Counted from the stretch's first letter, positions 33,468 to 44,427 are shown. The stretch is DNA of 64,000 bases from Leptodactylus fallax (GCA_947044405.1 CAMRHE010000330.1:1364001-1428000), one strand, 5' to 3'. The notes: generated by a model from the sequence alone, not told the origin. Program-made: numbers and translations.

Positions 33468-35034
33468 CAGTCATGGCCAAAAGTTTTGAGAATGACACAA
33501 ATATTATATTTTCACATGATCTGCTGCCCTCTGGTTTTTATGTGTGTTTGTCAGATGTTTTTATCACATACAGAAATATAATTGCATTCATATTATGAGT
33601 AACAGAAGCTTATATTGACAGTTAGAATGAGTTAATGCAGCAAGTCAATATTTGCAGTGTTGACCCTTCTTCTTCAGGACCTCTGCAATTCTCCCTGGCA
33701 TGCTCTCAATCAACTTCTGGACCAAATCCTGACTGATAGCAGTCCATTCTTGCAGAATCAATGCTTTAATTTTGTCTGAATTTGTTGGTTTTTGTTTGTC
33801 CACCCGTCTCTTGATGATTGACCACAAGTTCTCAATGGGATTAAGATCTGGGGAGTTTCCAGGCCATGGACCCAAAATCTCTATGTTTTGTTCCCTGAGC
33901 CATTTAGTTATCACCTTTGCTTTATGGCAAGGTGCTCCATCATGCTGGAAAAGGCATTGTTGAGCGCCAAACTGCTCTTGGACGGTTGGGAGAAGTTGCT
34001 CTTGGAGGACATTCTGGTACTATTCTTTATTCATGGCTGTGTTTTTAGGCAAGACTGTGAGAGAGCCGATTCCCTTGGCTGAGAAGCAACCCCACACATG
34101 AATGGTTTCAGGATGCTTTACAGTTGGCATGAGACAAGACTGGTGGTAGCGCTCACCTCTTCTTCTTCGAATAAGCTGTTTTCCAGATGTTCCAAACAAT
34201 CGAAAAGGGGATTCATCAGAGAAAATGACTTTCCCCCAGTCCTCAGCAGTCCACTCCCTGTACCTTTTGCAGAATATCAGTCTGTCCCTGATGTTTGTTC
34301 TGGAGAGAAGTGGCTTCTTTGCTGCCCTCCTTGAGACCAGGCCTTGCTCCAAGAGTCTCCGCCTCACAGTGCGTGCAGATGCACTCACACCTGCCTGCTG
34401 CCATTCCTCAGCAAGCTCTGCACTGCTGGTAGCCCGATCCCGCAGCTGAAACACTTTTAAGAGACGGTCCTGCCGCTTGCTGGTCTTTCTTGGGCGCCCT
34501 GGAACCTTTTTGGCACCAATGGAACCTCTCTCCTTGAAGATCTTGATGATGCGATAGATTGTTGACTGAGGTGCAATCTTTCTAGCTGCAATACTCTTCC
34601 CAGTTAGGCCATTTTTGTGCAGTGCAATGATGACTGCACGTGTTTCTTTAGAGATAACCATGGTCAACAGAAGAGAAACAATGATGGCAAGCACCAGCCT
34701 CCTTTGAAAGTGTCCAGTGGTGTCATTCTTACTTAATCATGACAGATTGATCTCCAGCCCTGTCCTCATCAACACCCACACCTGTGTTAATGGAGCAATC
34801 ACTGAAACGATGTTAGGTGGTCCTTTTACGGCAGGGCTGCAATGATGTTGAAATGTGTTTTGGGGGATAAAGTTCATTTTCTAGGCAAATATTGACTTTG
34901 CAAGTAATTGCTGTTAAGCTGATCACGCTTTATAACATTCTGGAGTATATGCAAATTGCCATTAGAAAAACTGAAGCAGTAGACTTTGTAAAAATTAATA
35001 TTTGTATCATTCTCAAAACTTTTGGCCATGACTG
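33468..35034 (-). mobile_element. Tc1-like transposon
   Basis: Tips CAGTCATGGCCAAAAGTTTT on both ends (inverse), then GAGAATGA.ACAAATATTA, flanked by TA (33466-33467, 35035-35036). The element is 1,567 bp with one transposase gene on the minus strand. The TIRs become imperfect beyond about 40 nt. Confidence 0.9.
33645..34661 (-). pseudogene. Tc1-like transposase with one in-frame stop
   Basis: Starts MVISKETRAVIIALH. A paired DNA-binding region occupies about 1-110, with KTSKRQDRLLK and a GRPRK AT-hook between its two helix-turn-helix parts. The catalytic blocks are FSDESPFRLFG, then WGCFSAKG, FQHDGAPCH and SPDLNPIENLW, so the residues of the DDE triad are all kept. TAG at 34020-34022, directly after NTAMNKE, ends the first frame. 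The same frame continues without a shift to GQHCKY at 33645. One substitution therefore separates it from an open frame. It would excise and integrate its own element at TA if complete. Confidence 0.88.
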
Positions 35035-35300
35035 TACTCTTGTGGTTATGACTAGACTCTAATATAAATGTGGTGCATCTAGTTTGGGCTAAAAGTTTTT
35101 GACTTGCTAGACATATGGGTGTGGATACTGAGAAAAAGGCTTACAGGCACTACGATGTGACAAAAGTGCACCCAGATTGTGTTGTAAAATTCTAAAAGTG
35201 CATCTCAATAAATTAGAATATCAAAAAGTTATTTTTTTTTCAGTAATTCAATTGAAAAAGTGAAACACATATTATATTGAGTCATTTCAAACAGAGTAAA

Positions 35301-35943
35301 TGTAAGGGTGTTGTCAGACGTAGCAATAACCTCCCAGTACTGCAGGGGTCTGGGAGGAAGGACAGAGACAAGGGAGCCCTAATCTCACCCCAGCCACTGT
35401 CCCTTCCTATTGCCTCAACGGTAAAAGGACAACCTGAAGACGAGCCCTATGCTGAGTAAGTGACAACACAGAACGCAGACAGGACGAACAACAACAAAGG
35501 GAGGTCAGCTAGCCAAGGTTCGGTAACAATCGAGCAATGCAGTACAAAATCACAATCCAAGAGAATAGTCAAAAGTCAAGGCCAGAGGTCAGGAATAGGA
35601 ATACAGGTAACAGAAAAAGCAAGGAGTAATAGCCAGAACGCAAGAAGCAATAACCAGCGCCAATGTGAATGTGAGCAAAGAATAAATAGGAAGACAGAAC
35701 CCGCCCCAGACTTGATAGGAGGAAAGGCTGTCAATCACACAGGCAAGGCAAAATTAACTGTTAGTGGAGCAGAGGAAATCCAAGGAAGTAGACGGGTGTG
35801 GCAGAAAATCAATGACATAGTCTAAGACAGTGTTCAGACTGAGCAACAAGAATCTTAAACAAGGAATCGAACTGAGCACAACTCCTGCACCGTGCGTGCG
35901 GGCGGAGGGTGGTGCAGAGACCCGAACAGGCAGAGACGTTACA
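35301..35943 (-). mobile_element. Solo LTR of an LTR retroelement
   Basis: Begins TGTAAGGGTG and ends ACGTTACA, the TG..CA signature, flanked by an exact 5-bp duplication GTAAA (35296-35300 and 35944-35948). At 643 bp with no internal coding region it is a solo LTR left by recombination. Orientation is inferred from the relative at 42236-42886, which has a TATA-like TATATACAGG on its plus strand. The 5-bp duplication fits Ty3/gypsy-like elements, but some endogenous retroviruses also give 4-6 bp. The frames 35277-35825 are incidental. Confidence 0.75.
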
Positions 35944-36115
35944 GTAAACTTTTTCTAGTGTTTATTTATGTTAATGTTGATGATTATGGCTTACAGCCAA
36001 GGAAAACCCAAAAGTCATTATCTCAGAAAATTAGAATAAGTCACCCAAAACAGCTGTAAAGGCTTCCTAAGTGTTTAAAAAGGTCCCTTAGCCTAGTTCA
36101 GTAGGCGACACAATC

Positions 36116-36208
36116 ATGGGGAAGACTGCTGACTTGACAGATGTCCAGAAGGCAGTCATTGACACAATCCAAAAGGAGGGCAATTCTGATGATACTCTAA
36201 TTTATTGA
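36116..36208 (+). pseudogene. N-terminal transposase stub, Tc1 type
   Basis: MGKTADLTDVQKAVIDTIQK, then EGNSDDTLIY and a stop inside the right terminal repeat. It matches the start of a Tc1-like transposase, and the rest of the gene has been deleted. It tells which full element this MITE derives from. No function of its own expected. Confidence 0.65.
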
Positions 36209-36345
36209 GATGCACAAGTATCTCACAGTAAGCCAACTAAAAGGTGGTATAAACTTAGACAAGACAGTCTAAAGATACACCAGAGTTATTATCCGACATC
36301 AGCTACTGTGATAAATCTGGTGTATTTTCGGACTATTTGTAAATC

Positions 36346-36939
36346 TCGGTCAAAGTACTAAACATTTGTAGGTAATCTGTGTGCCGCCACATTCTACCCA
36401 TTGCTTCTAAATGAGAATATCTCCATAGGACCCCATGCACGTAACCGAGTGTGCATCCAAGTTGGGGCCAATTTTGCAGTAGAATGTGGTCGGATGGCTC
36501 TCGGAGCATCATCTGAGTGTATTCTGCTATGGGGGCTTCTGATGTATTCTGTTCTGCAGGATAGGACCTTCTCTGTTTTCATCAGAACGGAACGGACCCT
36601 TGGATGCCCCCTTGGATGGCACACTTGGACGTGTGCATGAAGCCTAATGTTGCACATGGTTGAACATAATATATAGCATTTTAGTAGAGTAGATGCATAA
36701 AGAATTTATAAGGATAAATACTGTATACCCCATACATGAAATAGAAAGCCTACAGACATACAGTAGGGCCCTGTACACATCTATTGCTGACGTATTATGT
36801 ACAAGGTAAAAATCGTGTGTATGAGCGTCTGAGCTGCATGTAAATAAATAATAAAAAGAAAGCTATAGAAACTAAACCTCAGTCTTTCGACAGCTGAAGT
36901 CATGCTTCAAATCATTGTTGGCTGTGAATCTGAGCACGA
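36346..36939. other. No gene recognised
   Basis: Overlapping frames on both strands (36401-36640, 36394-36657) show no domain. I see no repeat ends. Confidence 0.4.
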
Positions 36940-37400
36940 ATTGATATGTGTGTGAAACCCATTCTGTTCATCTTTCATTACAGGAGGACTGGCAGGCAGC
37001 TCGCAGGCACTCTTTCAAAAGGCTGGACATTACCCCACCGTGCCAAATTCTGTAATAAAACTTTATTCTCAGCCATACTGTACCACATGGAGACTACTAA
37101 ACTGAATATCCACTTCGTGCAATGGCAGAAATCACACGGAGAATGTGTTTTAATGGGCATTTGCCCTCTTTGTTGTTATTACAAAAATAGAATTTTTTTT
37201 GTACTTTTTATATTTTTTTTACCGCCAAGTAAACCTCTCTACCTCCATGTGATTTCGATGTAGAAATCCTTAACTCAGTGGGTAGAACTTGTGATTAATT
37301 GCATTGAGCGGCTGCTGGCCGGCGCTATTATCAGCTGCTTGCTGCTAGGCTATGGCTCCACTGTTAATTATTGTTGTGCGACTCTATGGGATGTATTCAC
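36940..37400. other. Candidate conserved non-coding element or unrecognised exon
   Basis: Non-repetitive, with TTCATCTTTCATTACAG at about 36969-36985 resembling a splice acceptor before a frame that runs to 37263 (no known domain). Further on, GATTAATTGCATTGAGCGG and GTTAATTATTGTTG give homeodomain-like words around a GC-richer core. Either reading is speculative. Confidence 0.25.
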
Positions 37401-37647
37401 AATATTTTCAGCTGGTATTTTGATGATTTTTTTTAGCTCATAGAAAGCCGTAAGACACCCCTCCACAATTTGTAACAGTCAGAAATAAATAAAGTAGCAA
37501 AAAAAAACTTCATTGTTTAGTTTTGCCGACACGAAATTCATTCTGATGCTTGTCATGGCGAAGTTTAGCAACACTTAGAGAAGTGTTAGAGTAATCCTAT
37601 AGTTAATATTATATATCCTACATTGTAACCTCATATAGCCATACATA

Positions 37648-37858
37648 CAGTCATATGAAAAAGTTTGGGCACCCCTATTAATCTTAATCATTTTTAGTTC
37701 TAAATATTTGGGTATTTGCAACAGCCATTTCAATTTGATATATCTAATAACTGATGGACACAGTAATATTTCAGGATTGAAATGAGGTTTATTGTACTAA
37801 CAGAAAATGTGCAATATGCATTAAACCAAAATTTGACCGGTGCAAAAATTTGGGTACC
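37648..37858 (+). repeat. Left 211-bp terminal inverted repeat
   Basis: From CAGTCATATG to about GGGTACC. The mirror is 39086-39296; mismatches include ATATATCT/ATATAGCT and AAATTTGGG/AAGTATGGG. Confidence 0.9.
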
Positions 37859-38045
37859 CTTATCATTTTATTGATTTGAATACTCCTAACTACTTTTTAC
37901 TGACTTACTGAAGCACAAAATTGGTTTTGTAACCTCACTGAGCTTTGAACGTCATAGCCAGGTGTATCTAATCATGAGAAAAGGTATTTAAGGTGGCCAA
38001 TTGCAAGTTGTTCTCCTATTTGAATCTCCTCTGAAGAGTGGCATC

Positions 38046-39068
38046 ATGGGCTCCTCAAAACAACTCTCAAATGATCTGAAAACAAAGATTGTTCAACATA
38101 GTTGTTCAGGGGAAGGATACAAAAAGTTGTCTCAGAGATTTAACCTGTCAGTTTCCACTGTGAGGAACATAGTAAGGAAATGGAAGACCACAGGGACAGT
38201 TCTTGTTAAGCCCAGAAGTGGCAGGCCAAGAAAAATATCAGAAAGGCAGAGAAGAAGAATGGTGAGAACAGTCAAGGACAATCCACAGACCACCTCCAAA
38301 GAGCTGCAGCATCATCTTGCTGCAAATGGTGTCACTGTGCATCGGTCAACAATACAGCACACTTTGCACAAGGAGAAGCTGTATGGGAGAGTGATGCGAA
38401 AGAAGCCATTTCTGAAAGCACGCCACAAACAGAGTCGCCTGAGGTATGCAAAAGCACATTTGGACAAGCCAGCTTCATTTTGGAAGAAGGTCCTGTGGAC
38501 TGATAAAACAAAGATTGAGTTGTTTGGTCATACAAAAAGGCGTTATGCATGGCGTCAAAAAAACACAGCATTCCAAGAAAAACACTTGCTACCCACTGTA
38601 AAATTTGGTGGAGGTTCCATAATGCTTTGGGGCTGTGTGGCCAATGCCGGCACTGGGAATCTTATTAAAGTTGAGGGTCGCATGGATTCAACTCAGTATC
38701 AGCAGATTCTTGAGAAAAATGTACAAGAATCAGTGACGAATTTGAAGTTACGCCGGGGATGGATATTTCAGCAAGACAATGATCCAAAACACAGCTCCAA
38801 ATCTACTCAGGCATTCATGCAGAGGAACAATTACAATGTTCTGGAATGGCCATCCCAGTCCCCATACCTGAATATCATTGAACATCTGTGGGATAATTTG
38901 AAGCGGGCTGTCCATGCTCGGCGACCATCAAACTTAACTGAACTGGAATTGTTTTGTAAAGAGGAATGGTCAAAAATACCTTCATCCAGGATCCAGGAAC
39001 TGATTAAAAGCTACAGGAAGCGACTAGAGGCTGTTATTTTTGCAAAAGGAGGATCTACTAAATATTAA
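38046..39068 (+). CDS. Tc1-like transposase, DD34E, uninterrupted
   Basis: 340 codons from MGSSKQLSNDLKTKIVQ to GGSTKY; the usual length is about 340, so it is complete. The frame opens upstream at 38001, but this methionine matches the family start. Residues 1-55 form the first helix-turn-helix, SGRPRK (58-63) is an AT-hook, and about 65-120 is the second DNA-binding fold. The DDE domain has WTDKTK (D153), GGGSIMLWGC (188-197), FQQDNDPKH (D244) and NIIEHLW (E279), with 34 residues between D244 and E279. Unusual for the family: WTDKTK instead of W(S/T)DE(T/S)K, and SPYLNIIE instead of SPDLNPIE. It would cut at the element ends and insert at TA. Activity cannot be judged from sequence. Confidence 0.93.
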   Translation: MGSSKQLSNDLKTKIVQHSCSGEGYKKLSQRFNLSVSTVRNIVRKWKTTGTVLVKPRSGRPRKISERQRRRMVRTVKDNPQTTSKELQHHLAANGVTVHRSTIQHTLHKEKLYGRVMRKKPFLKARHKQSRLRYAKAHLDKPASFWKKVLWTDKTKIELFGHTKRRYAWRQKNTAFQEKHLLPTVKFGGGSIMLWGCVANAGTGNLIKVEGRMDSTQYQQILEKNVQESVTNLKLRRGWIFQQDNDPKHSSKSTQAFMQRNNYNVLEWPSQSPYLNIIEHLWDNLKRAVHARRPSNLTELELFCKEEWSKIPSSRIQELIKSYRKRLEAVIFAKGGSTKY

Positions 39069-39085
39069 TGTCACTTTTCTGTTGA

Positions 39086-39296
39086 GGTGCCCATACTTTT
39101 GCACCGGTCAAATTTTGGTTTAATGCATATTGCACATTTTCTGTTAGTACAATAAACCTCATTTCAATCCTGAAATATTACTGTGTCCATCAGTTATTAG
39201 CTATATCAAATTGAAATGGCTGTTGCAAACACCCAAATATTTAGAACTAAAAATGATTAAGATTAATAGGGGTGCCCAAACTTTTTCATATGACTG
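39086..39296 (-). repeat. Right 211-bp terminal inverted repeat
   Basis: Inverse of 37648-37858. It starts 17 bp after the transposase stop codon. Confidence 0.9.
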
Positions 39297-39298
39297 TA

Positions 39299-39984
39299 TA
39301 TACTCATGCCTTATGAACCAATGTTTCAAGAGACTTTGTATTTCATATCACATGACCTTTCCTTGTTTTTCACCATTTTTGTACATATTCTCATTTTTAT
39401 AAACAGTAAACAACTTGTACTGCCAACTTTTTGTGTAGACAGTCTGACCAGATATGGTCACAAGATATGGGTGAAGGATGAAGGATAAGAGGGAGTCAAG
39501 ATTACTTCATCCATCATTGTTAGGTAACATAAGAACTATTGTGTGACATAGGTTAAATATAATTTGAGATGAATTCCCAGAAATTGTGTAAAATCCCATA
39601 TTTGTATGCCAATAAACCATCCCCAATTTACGTAATATGATTGATTGTTACTCTAGGTTTATACTCTATAAAATAAACGACCAGTGGTCTTCCCACAGGA
39701 GATCTCTGGCAGTTATTGACAAATCTGTGTCGTCTCTGTCTTATTACCGGTACCGGGTTACATCTGACTTATTTACCTAATCTACCTGGGTTTATTTTTA
39801 ACTCTTTCATGATGGCGGCCCCACCGAGATCACCTGACCGCGCCTCTTTTGGACTGAATGGGGTAGAGGTGCCTCCGTGTTACATTACATAAGTAGCGCA
39901 ACAGAAAACCGCAGAACTCTATTGCTTAATTAAGTTTCAATGACAAACTGGATTTCTAGGTTAGACATAAATATTTGCTGATCA
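39299..39984. other. No gene recognised
   Basis: AT-rich. The short frame 39211-39402 overlaps the transposon end. I see nothing else. Confidence 0.45.
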
Positions 39985-40480
39985 TTATAAAATTGTTAAA
40001 GGGGAACCCTGGGCAAAAACTGAGACCTCAACTGCAGCATCGTTACAATTTATTGCTGCTCTGCCCTCTTATTGATGATTTGATTAGACAGGAGCAAAAC
40101 AGTTCATTGTGAATTTTCCAAAAATATCAAGCTCGACCAAACCCCCGATCAATTACAGCTAACACCCTGCTCCATAACCGATCGGGGGTTTTAACACCTT
40201 GGATGCAGCGGTCAAACATGCCGTGGGCGCTCGCGAAAGGGTTAAAGGGCTGTGACATCACAGGCTGGCTGCTGATTGGCTGCACGCATGCCATTGTGGG
40301 TGATCCCGCGTTCCCAGAGTTCCTTGCCCCATGTCCTAACATGTACAGCAGCCATTTTGAACTAAATGTGATTCGTTACCACGAGTGTGAGGAAATTTGG
40401 ATTCGATGTGAATTGAATATTTCCTGAAATTTGGATCGAATTCCACTTCTGCAGCTTTGATTTGCTCATCTCTAATCACC
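39985..40480. repeat. Interspersed repeat with an internal hairpin
   Basis: Starts at a GTTAAAGGGGAACCC end. A hairpin at 40139-40190 pairs AACCCCCGATC with GATCGGGGGTT. GC-richer than its surroundings, with GACATCACAGGCTGGCTGC. The frames on both strands are incidental. Confidence 0.5.
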
Positions 40481-42235
40481 TCTCTTGGGCTGCATTGTGG
40501 CATCCAGCACTCTGTTGTGGTCCTTTTCAGTCATCTTTTAGATTCCCAGAGTGGCATAGATTTCAATTTTGGTTCATATTTCAGATACATCTTAAGTCAG
40601 CAGGAGAATGAATTAAGACAGGCAGAGGAAACGTCAGCCTTATCCATATGCCGTTCTCCATATGCCAACTTATGAATGGGTTTTCACTCTGATTTTTACC
40701 CTTTGTAATGCCACAAAACCACCCCATGTTTAGCCCAGAGGATTTACCAGAATTCAGCTACAGTAAAAATGGGATGGTTTTCGTAGTGAAATTGCATTGC
40801 AGAGGTTGAAAACCATAGTGAAACTGCAGCATAAATCAACATGCAGCATCTTGAAGGGATATCAGCACCAAACACGTCCCATGTGAATCTACCCCAAAAG
40901 GGTTTTCAGACTCCATAAGAGGACCTTACATGCCGTCAAAACTCTTAAGTGTTAAATACCATTAAACAGTAGCTCTTCCGCTGAATCCAGTATGTTTACG
41001 TTTTGGGTAGCTGCTTCCATTGCAGAGATATTGGTACCATTTGTTCAGATATCACTGTACTGTCAAGTGGATGGGTACTGGACAGTGGAGAATGTCCTCT
41101 TGACAGTACACTTATGCTGTTTTCTACTGTCAAGGGGGCGTTCTCAAGAGCCCCACCTACTTGTAATACCGTGACATCAGCAACTATACTGTAGCCCTAA
41201 ATTGTTTAAACACAATACTAACCTCTTAAATCAGAGCAAACGACCCAACAGTCAACTCCTCTCCTTGTTTACAAGCTAGTAGCATACAACCACTGCAGCC
41301 AATCAGTGGCCTCACTGGTCATGTGACATACTTACTGACATCACTGATCAAAACACTACTACTTTTTTATGCAATGAGATGTCTATGGTAGTAAGTGTAC
41401 ATTATACAAGAGTTGCTGATTCTTCCCTTACCCCACTCTGACTAGAGGTGTGACAACCCAAAATATACTGTTGGCTCCCATCCATGATCTTTAGGACTGT
41501 TCATTAACCCATGCATGCTAAAGTTGTCTGTATACTATAGATTTTGGCCATCATGTGGCCATCAGATTGATGGTGGGATTGTTCTTACAAGCGATCCCAC
41601 CATCAACCTTGCCAAATAAACTGCTCGATCAGAAAGGGGGGTTAGATTAGTTGGTAAGCAAAAACGAAGCGTATTGAGTCTACACAAGCTGCCTGATGAT
41701 CAACCAAAAGATGCTGATCATGCCAAACATCTGTATTTTTGTCCAACAGTTAACCAAAAATATCCAGTATGGACAATTTGCTTTTGGCAAAGCCAAACAA
41801 CAATTCACAGCATCTATATATCAGATCACCGTCTGTTTGTGGGCCAAAACAGCCAAATTTTCCATTTTGGCTAACGAAAATCTAATGTGCATGATCGGCT
41901 TATGTTTCTTGTGCCTGCAGACAGAAAGAACCCAACTGAGATTCCAACCATGGTAGTTTGATGGTTGGAGATGGTTTGATGGTTGGAGATGGAGTCAAGC
42001 TCTACCATGGCCTATACTTATTGGATTTCAAAGGAATGTGAAGAATATACTCTGCAATGGTGCTACTAAATAGATAGGTGGACCAATATAAACAATGAAT
42101 GGGTCACAGGTCCTCTTTAAGCAGCTGACTACGGGGACAGACCCCCACTGATCTGATGGCCTAATGATAGGTCAACAATATTCAGATCCCTTTAAGGTGA
42201 ACGAATGGTCGAGTCTTCCTGGCATTATCCATATA
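40481..42235. other. No gene; scattered repeat fragments
   Basis: Around 41480-41890 there is sequence like the ATGTGTATGG/TAATGTGCATG MITE family. At 41956-41991 an 18-bp unit (TTTGATGGTTGGAGATGG) occurs twice in tandem. A T2-like end lies near 42110-42195 (CTAATGATAGGTCAACAATA, CCCTTTAAGG). No coding signature. Confidence 0.4.
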
Positions 42236-42886
42236 TGTAACGTCTCTGCCTGTTCAGGTCTTTGTGCCACCCTCCGCTCGCATGCTGTGGCGAAGGAGGC
42301 GTGTTCGGTTTGACTCCTTGCATAGGTTTCTTGTTGCTCAGTCTGAACATGGTACTAGACTATGTAATGGATTTCCGGCCACACCTGTGTTCTGAGCATT
42401 TCTCTCTGGACTGCATACAGTTAATCTCTTCCTGGCCTGTGTGATTGACAGCCTGTGTACCCATCAGGTCTGGGGCTGGGCCCAGACTTTCTATATACAG
42501 GATGTCACTTTCTCAGCAAGTCGCCGGTTATTGCTCTGACTTTGCCTGCTCTCTTTGTGCCCTTGATATTGACTATACTATTTCTCTGACCTCTGCTTGC
42601 CTTTTGACTATTCTCTTGGATTTTGATTTTGTACTGCATTGCTCGTTTGTTACCGACCCCTTGGCTTGCTCACTCTGCTTCTGTGTTGTTTTTGTCTTGT
42701 CCTGTTCTGTGTGTCACTTACCCAGTATAGGGCTTGTCTTCAGGTTATCCTTTTACCGTTTAGGGTAACTGAGGCAATAGGAAGGGACAGTGGCTGGGGT
42801 GAGATTAGGGCTCACTTGTCTCTGTCCTTCCTCCCAGACCGCTGCAGTAGTGTCAGGGTATTGCTACGGTTGGCAAGACCCTTACA
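42236..42886 (+). mobile_element. Solo LTR, same family as 35301-35943, opposite orientation
   Basis: Begins TGTAACGTCTCTGCC and ends GACCCTTACA. Its flanks ATATA/ATATG agree at 4 of 5. It shares long stretches with the reverse complement of 35301-35943 (for example GCCTGTTCAGGTC, GTGGCTGGGGTGAGATTAGG). A TATA-like TATATACAGG sits at about 42491-42500, so the plus strand is probably forward. No internal region nearby. The frames 42262-42908 lie within the LTR and are not genes. Confidence 0.72.
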
Positions 42887-43498
42887 ATATGATTATTATT
42901 ATTATTGAAAAGATGCAGCTTTTACTTTTATCCCATATAATAGATGGCGTCATTTTATCAACAATTGCTCACCCATTTACAACATGACTTATTTTAGCTG
43001 TAACTAAGACTGCAATGTGCAACTAGTGAGACATGCCTCCATCTGTTAGCCATGCCACTGTGTGCTGTTACTGTTTTTATTAGAAATGGTAATTCATGAT
43101 GAGATCATGAGTAATAGAGGTGGGAGAATAGAGGCTGCTAATATAGCGCATGAGAAAAGTTATATCGCTGCTGCTGAACAGAATTCACAGTTCTAGGGAC
43201 GATGGCGAGATGAACATTTGTCACATATAAGAGTAGGTATAATCTATTTAGTCACTGCAGGGACATTGAGCATTGGGCCAAATACTAAAGCCTGCCTAGT
43301 CTTAAAATAACGCATACATTTCATCATTGCTCACTGTCAAGAATCTTTTTTGGGAAAAACCTGTCAAGAAGTCTTCTCACAAGAGGATAGGACTTGGTCA
43401 TTTACCTATATTTCCAAACTGGTTTCCTATGACACTCACCATGATAAATGAATATCCTAGACTAGAGTGAAATAGTTATTTACAGTATGCCCTGTGGT

Positions 43499-43501
<3 letters not shown>
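42887..43501. other. No gene recognised
   Basis: Begins with a short ATT run. The rest is unremarkable AT-rich sequence with no frames of note. Confidence 0.4.

Positions 43502-43541
<40 letters not shown>
43502..43541. repeat. (TA)n microsatellite
   Basis: About 20 uninterrupted AT/TA units. Confidence 0.95.
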
Positions 43542-43544
<3 letters not shown>

Positions 43545-43608
43545 GCAATGTTTAACTTGACACTTTTGTGTTATTCGGAGATGTCACAGATGTGACTGAG
43601 ATGTCAAG

Positions 43609-43643
<35 letters not shown>

Positions 43644-44300
43644 CCTTTAATAGTCCCACCATTAGGAAATCCAGTATGTTACAGAAGCAAAGATAAACAA
43701 TACGAATACAACATATACAAAAACGTTCCAAGGTAAAGAGGCATTCAAGTGATAGCAGACAGACAGATAGAAAGGTACAGGTAAAAAGTAGCAGAGGGGG
43801 TATCACAACAGAAAGATATTTCAGTTCTCTGTGTGTAATGATCTCCGCTTAGGTCGGTGTTGGTTGTACAGCCTAACCGCGGTGGGGAGGAAAGACTTCC
43901 GATAGCGCTCCTTCTCACACCTAGGGTGGAGCAGTCGGTCACTGACAGTACTGCTCAGCGCGATCACAGTCTCATGCATGGGATGGGAGTTATTCTCCCG
44001 CATGGAGCTCACCACGGACAGTATCCTTCTGTCACCCACCACCTGCACTGGGTCCAGTGGGCTCCCCAGGACAGAGCTGGCCCTTCTAATCAGTTTGTCG
44101 AGTCTATTCCTATCCCTGGTTGATATACTGCTCCCCCAGCAGGCCACTCCAAAGAAGATGGCTGATGCCACTACTGAGTTGAAAAAAGCCCTAAGAAGTG
44201 CCCTCCGGACTCCAAAGGCTCTCAGCCTCCTAAGCAGGTACAGCCTGCTGTAGCCCTTCCTGTACAGGACCTCCAAGTGATCTGCCCAGTCCAGCTACAT
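43609..44300 (-). mobile_element. Rex1/CR1-group LINE 3' end
   Basis: A minus-strand reverse-transcriptase tail followed by a 3' UTR ending GGTGGGACTATTAAAGGATT and an ATT microsatellite (43609-43642), as is typical of this LINE group. 5'-truncated at about 44300. Confidence 0.75.
43821..44276 (-). pseudogene. C-terminal fragment of LINE reverse transcriptase
   Basis: A 151-codon open frame: MEVLYRKGYSRLYLLRRLR, then FFNSVVASAIFFGVACWGSS, RLDKLIRRASSVLG and CEKERYRKSFLPTAVRLYN. These blocks are the thumb and C-terminal part that follow the catalytic core in Rex1/CR1-type reverse transcriptases. The core with the FADD-type motif is missing because the copy is 5'-truncated. The frame has stayed open, which suggests a fairly recent insertion. 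No activity expected. Confidence 0.75.
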
Positions 44301-44427
44301 CTGTAGAAATGGGTCATGGTGACTATAGTCGAGCCATGTGGTTTGTGCAACTTCATGCATTCTACGAATGAATGATGTCTGCAGCTTGAAATCCAGAATT
44401 ACTACATGTCCTATTAGCATTATGCTA

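Larger units (their letters stand above)
35195..36218. mobile_element. Tc1-derived deletion element carrying a solo LTR
   Basis: Tips AAAAGTGCATCTCAATAAAT and, reversed, CTTGTGCATCTCAATAAATT, with TA at 35193-35194 and 36219-36220. Same family as the element at 25260-30690. Without the LTR the body is about 376 bp. Confidence 0.78.
33441..36345. repeat. Second copy of the same repeat, interrupted by two transposons
   Basis: Pieces at 33441-33467, 35037-35194 and 36219-36345 line up with the uninterrupted copy. TGTTGTAAAATTCT stops at the Tc1 derivative and AAGCCAACTAAAAGGTGG resumes after it. The insertions are a Tc1 element (33468-35034) and a Tc1 derivative (35195-36218) carrying a solo LTR. 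Confidence 0.6.
37648..39296 (+). mobile_element. Complete Tc1-like transposon
   Basis: 1,649 bp, flanked by TA (37646-37647, 39297-39298). The tips read CAGTCATATGAAAAAGTTTG, and the 211-bp terminal repeats differ at only a handful of positions. One uninterrupted transposase gene lies between. It is the most intact element in the window. Confidence 0.95.

Noticed and set aside
35277..35825. Lysine/glutamine-rich frames
   Set aside because: They are the other strand of a solo LTR of the same family.
35301..35943. Non-autonomous DNA transposon with GTAA/TTAC ends
   Set aside because: TG..CA termini and an exact 5-bp duplication fit a solo LTR better than a TIR element.
42262..42908. Overlapping plus-strand frames with hydrophobic stretches
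   Set aside because: They lie inside a solo LTR and appear because the sequence is pyrimidine-rich.
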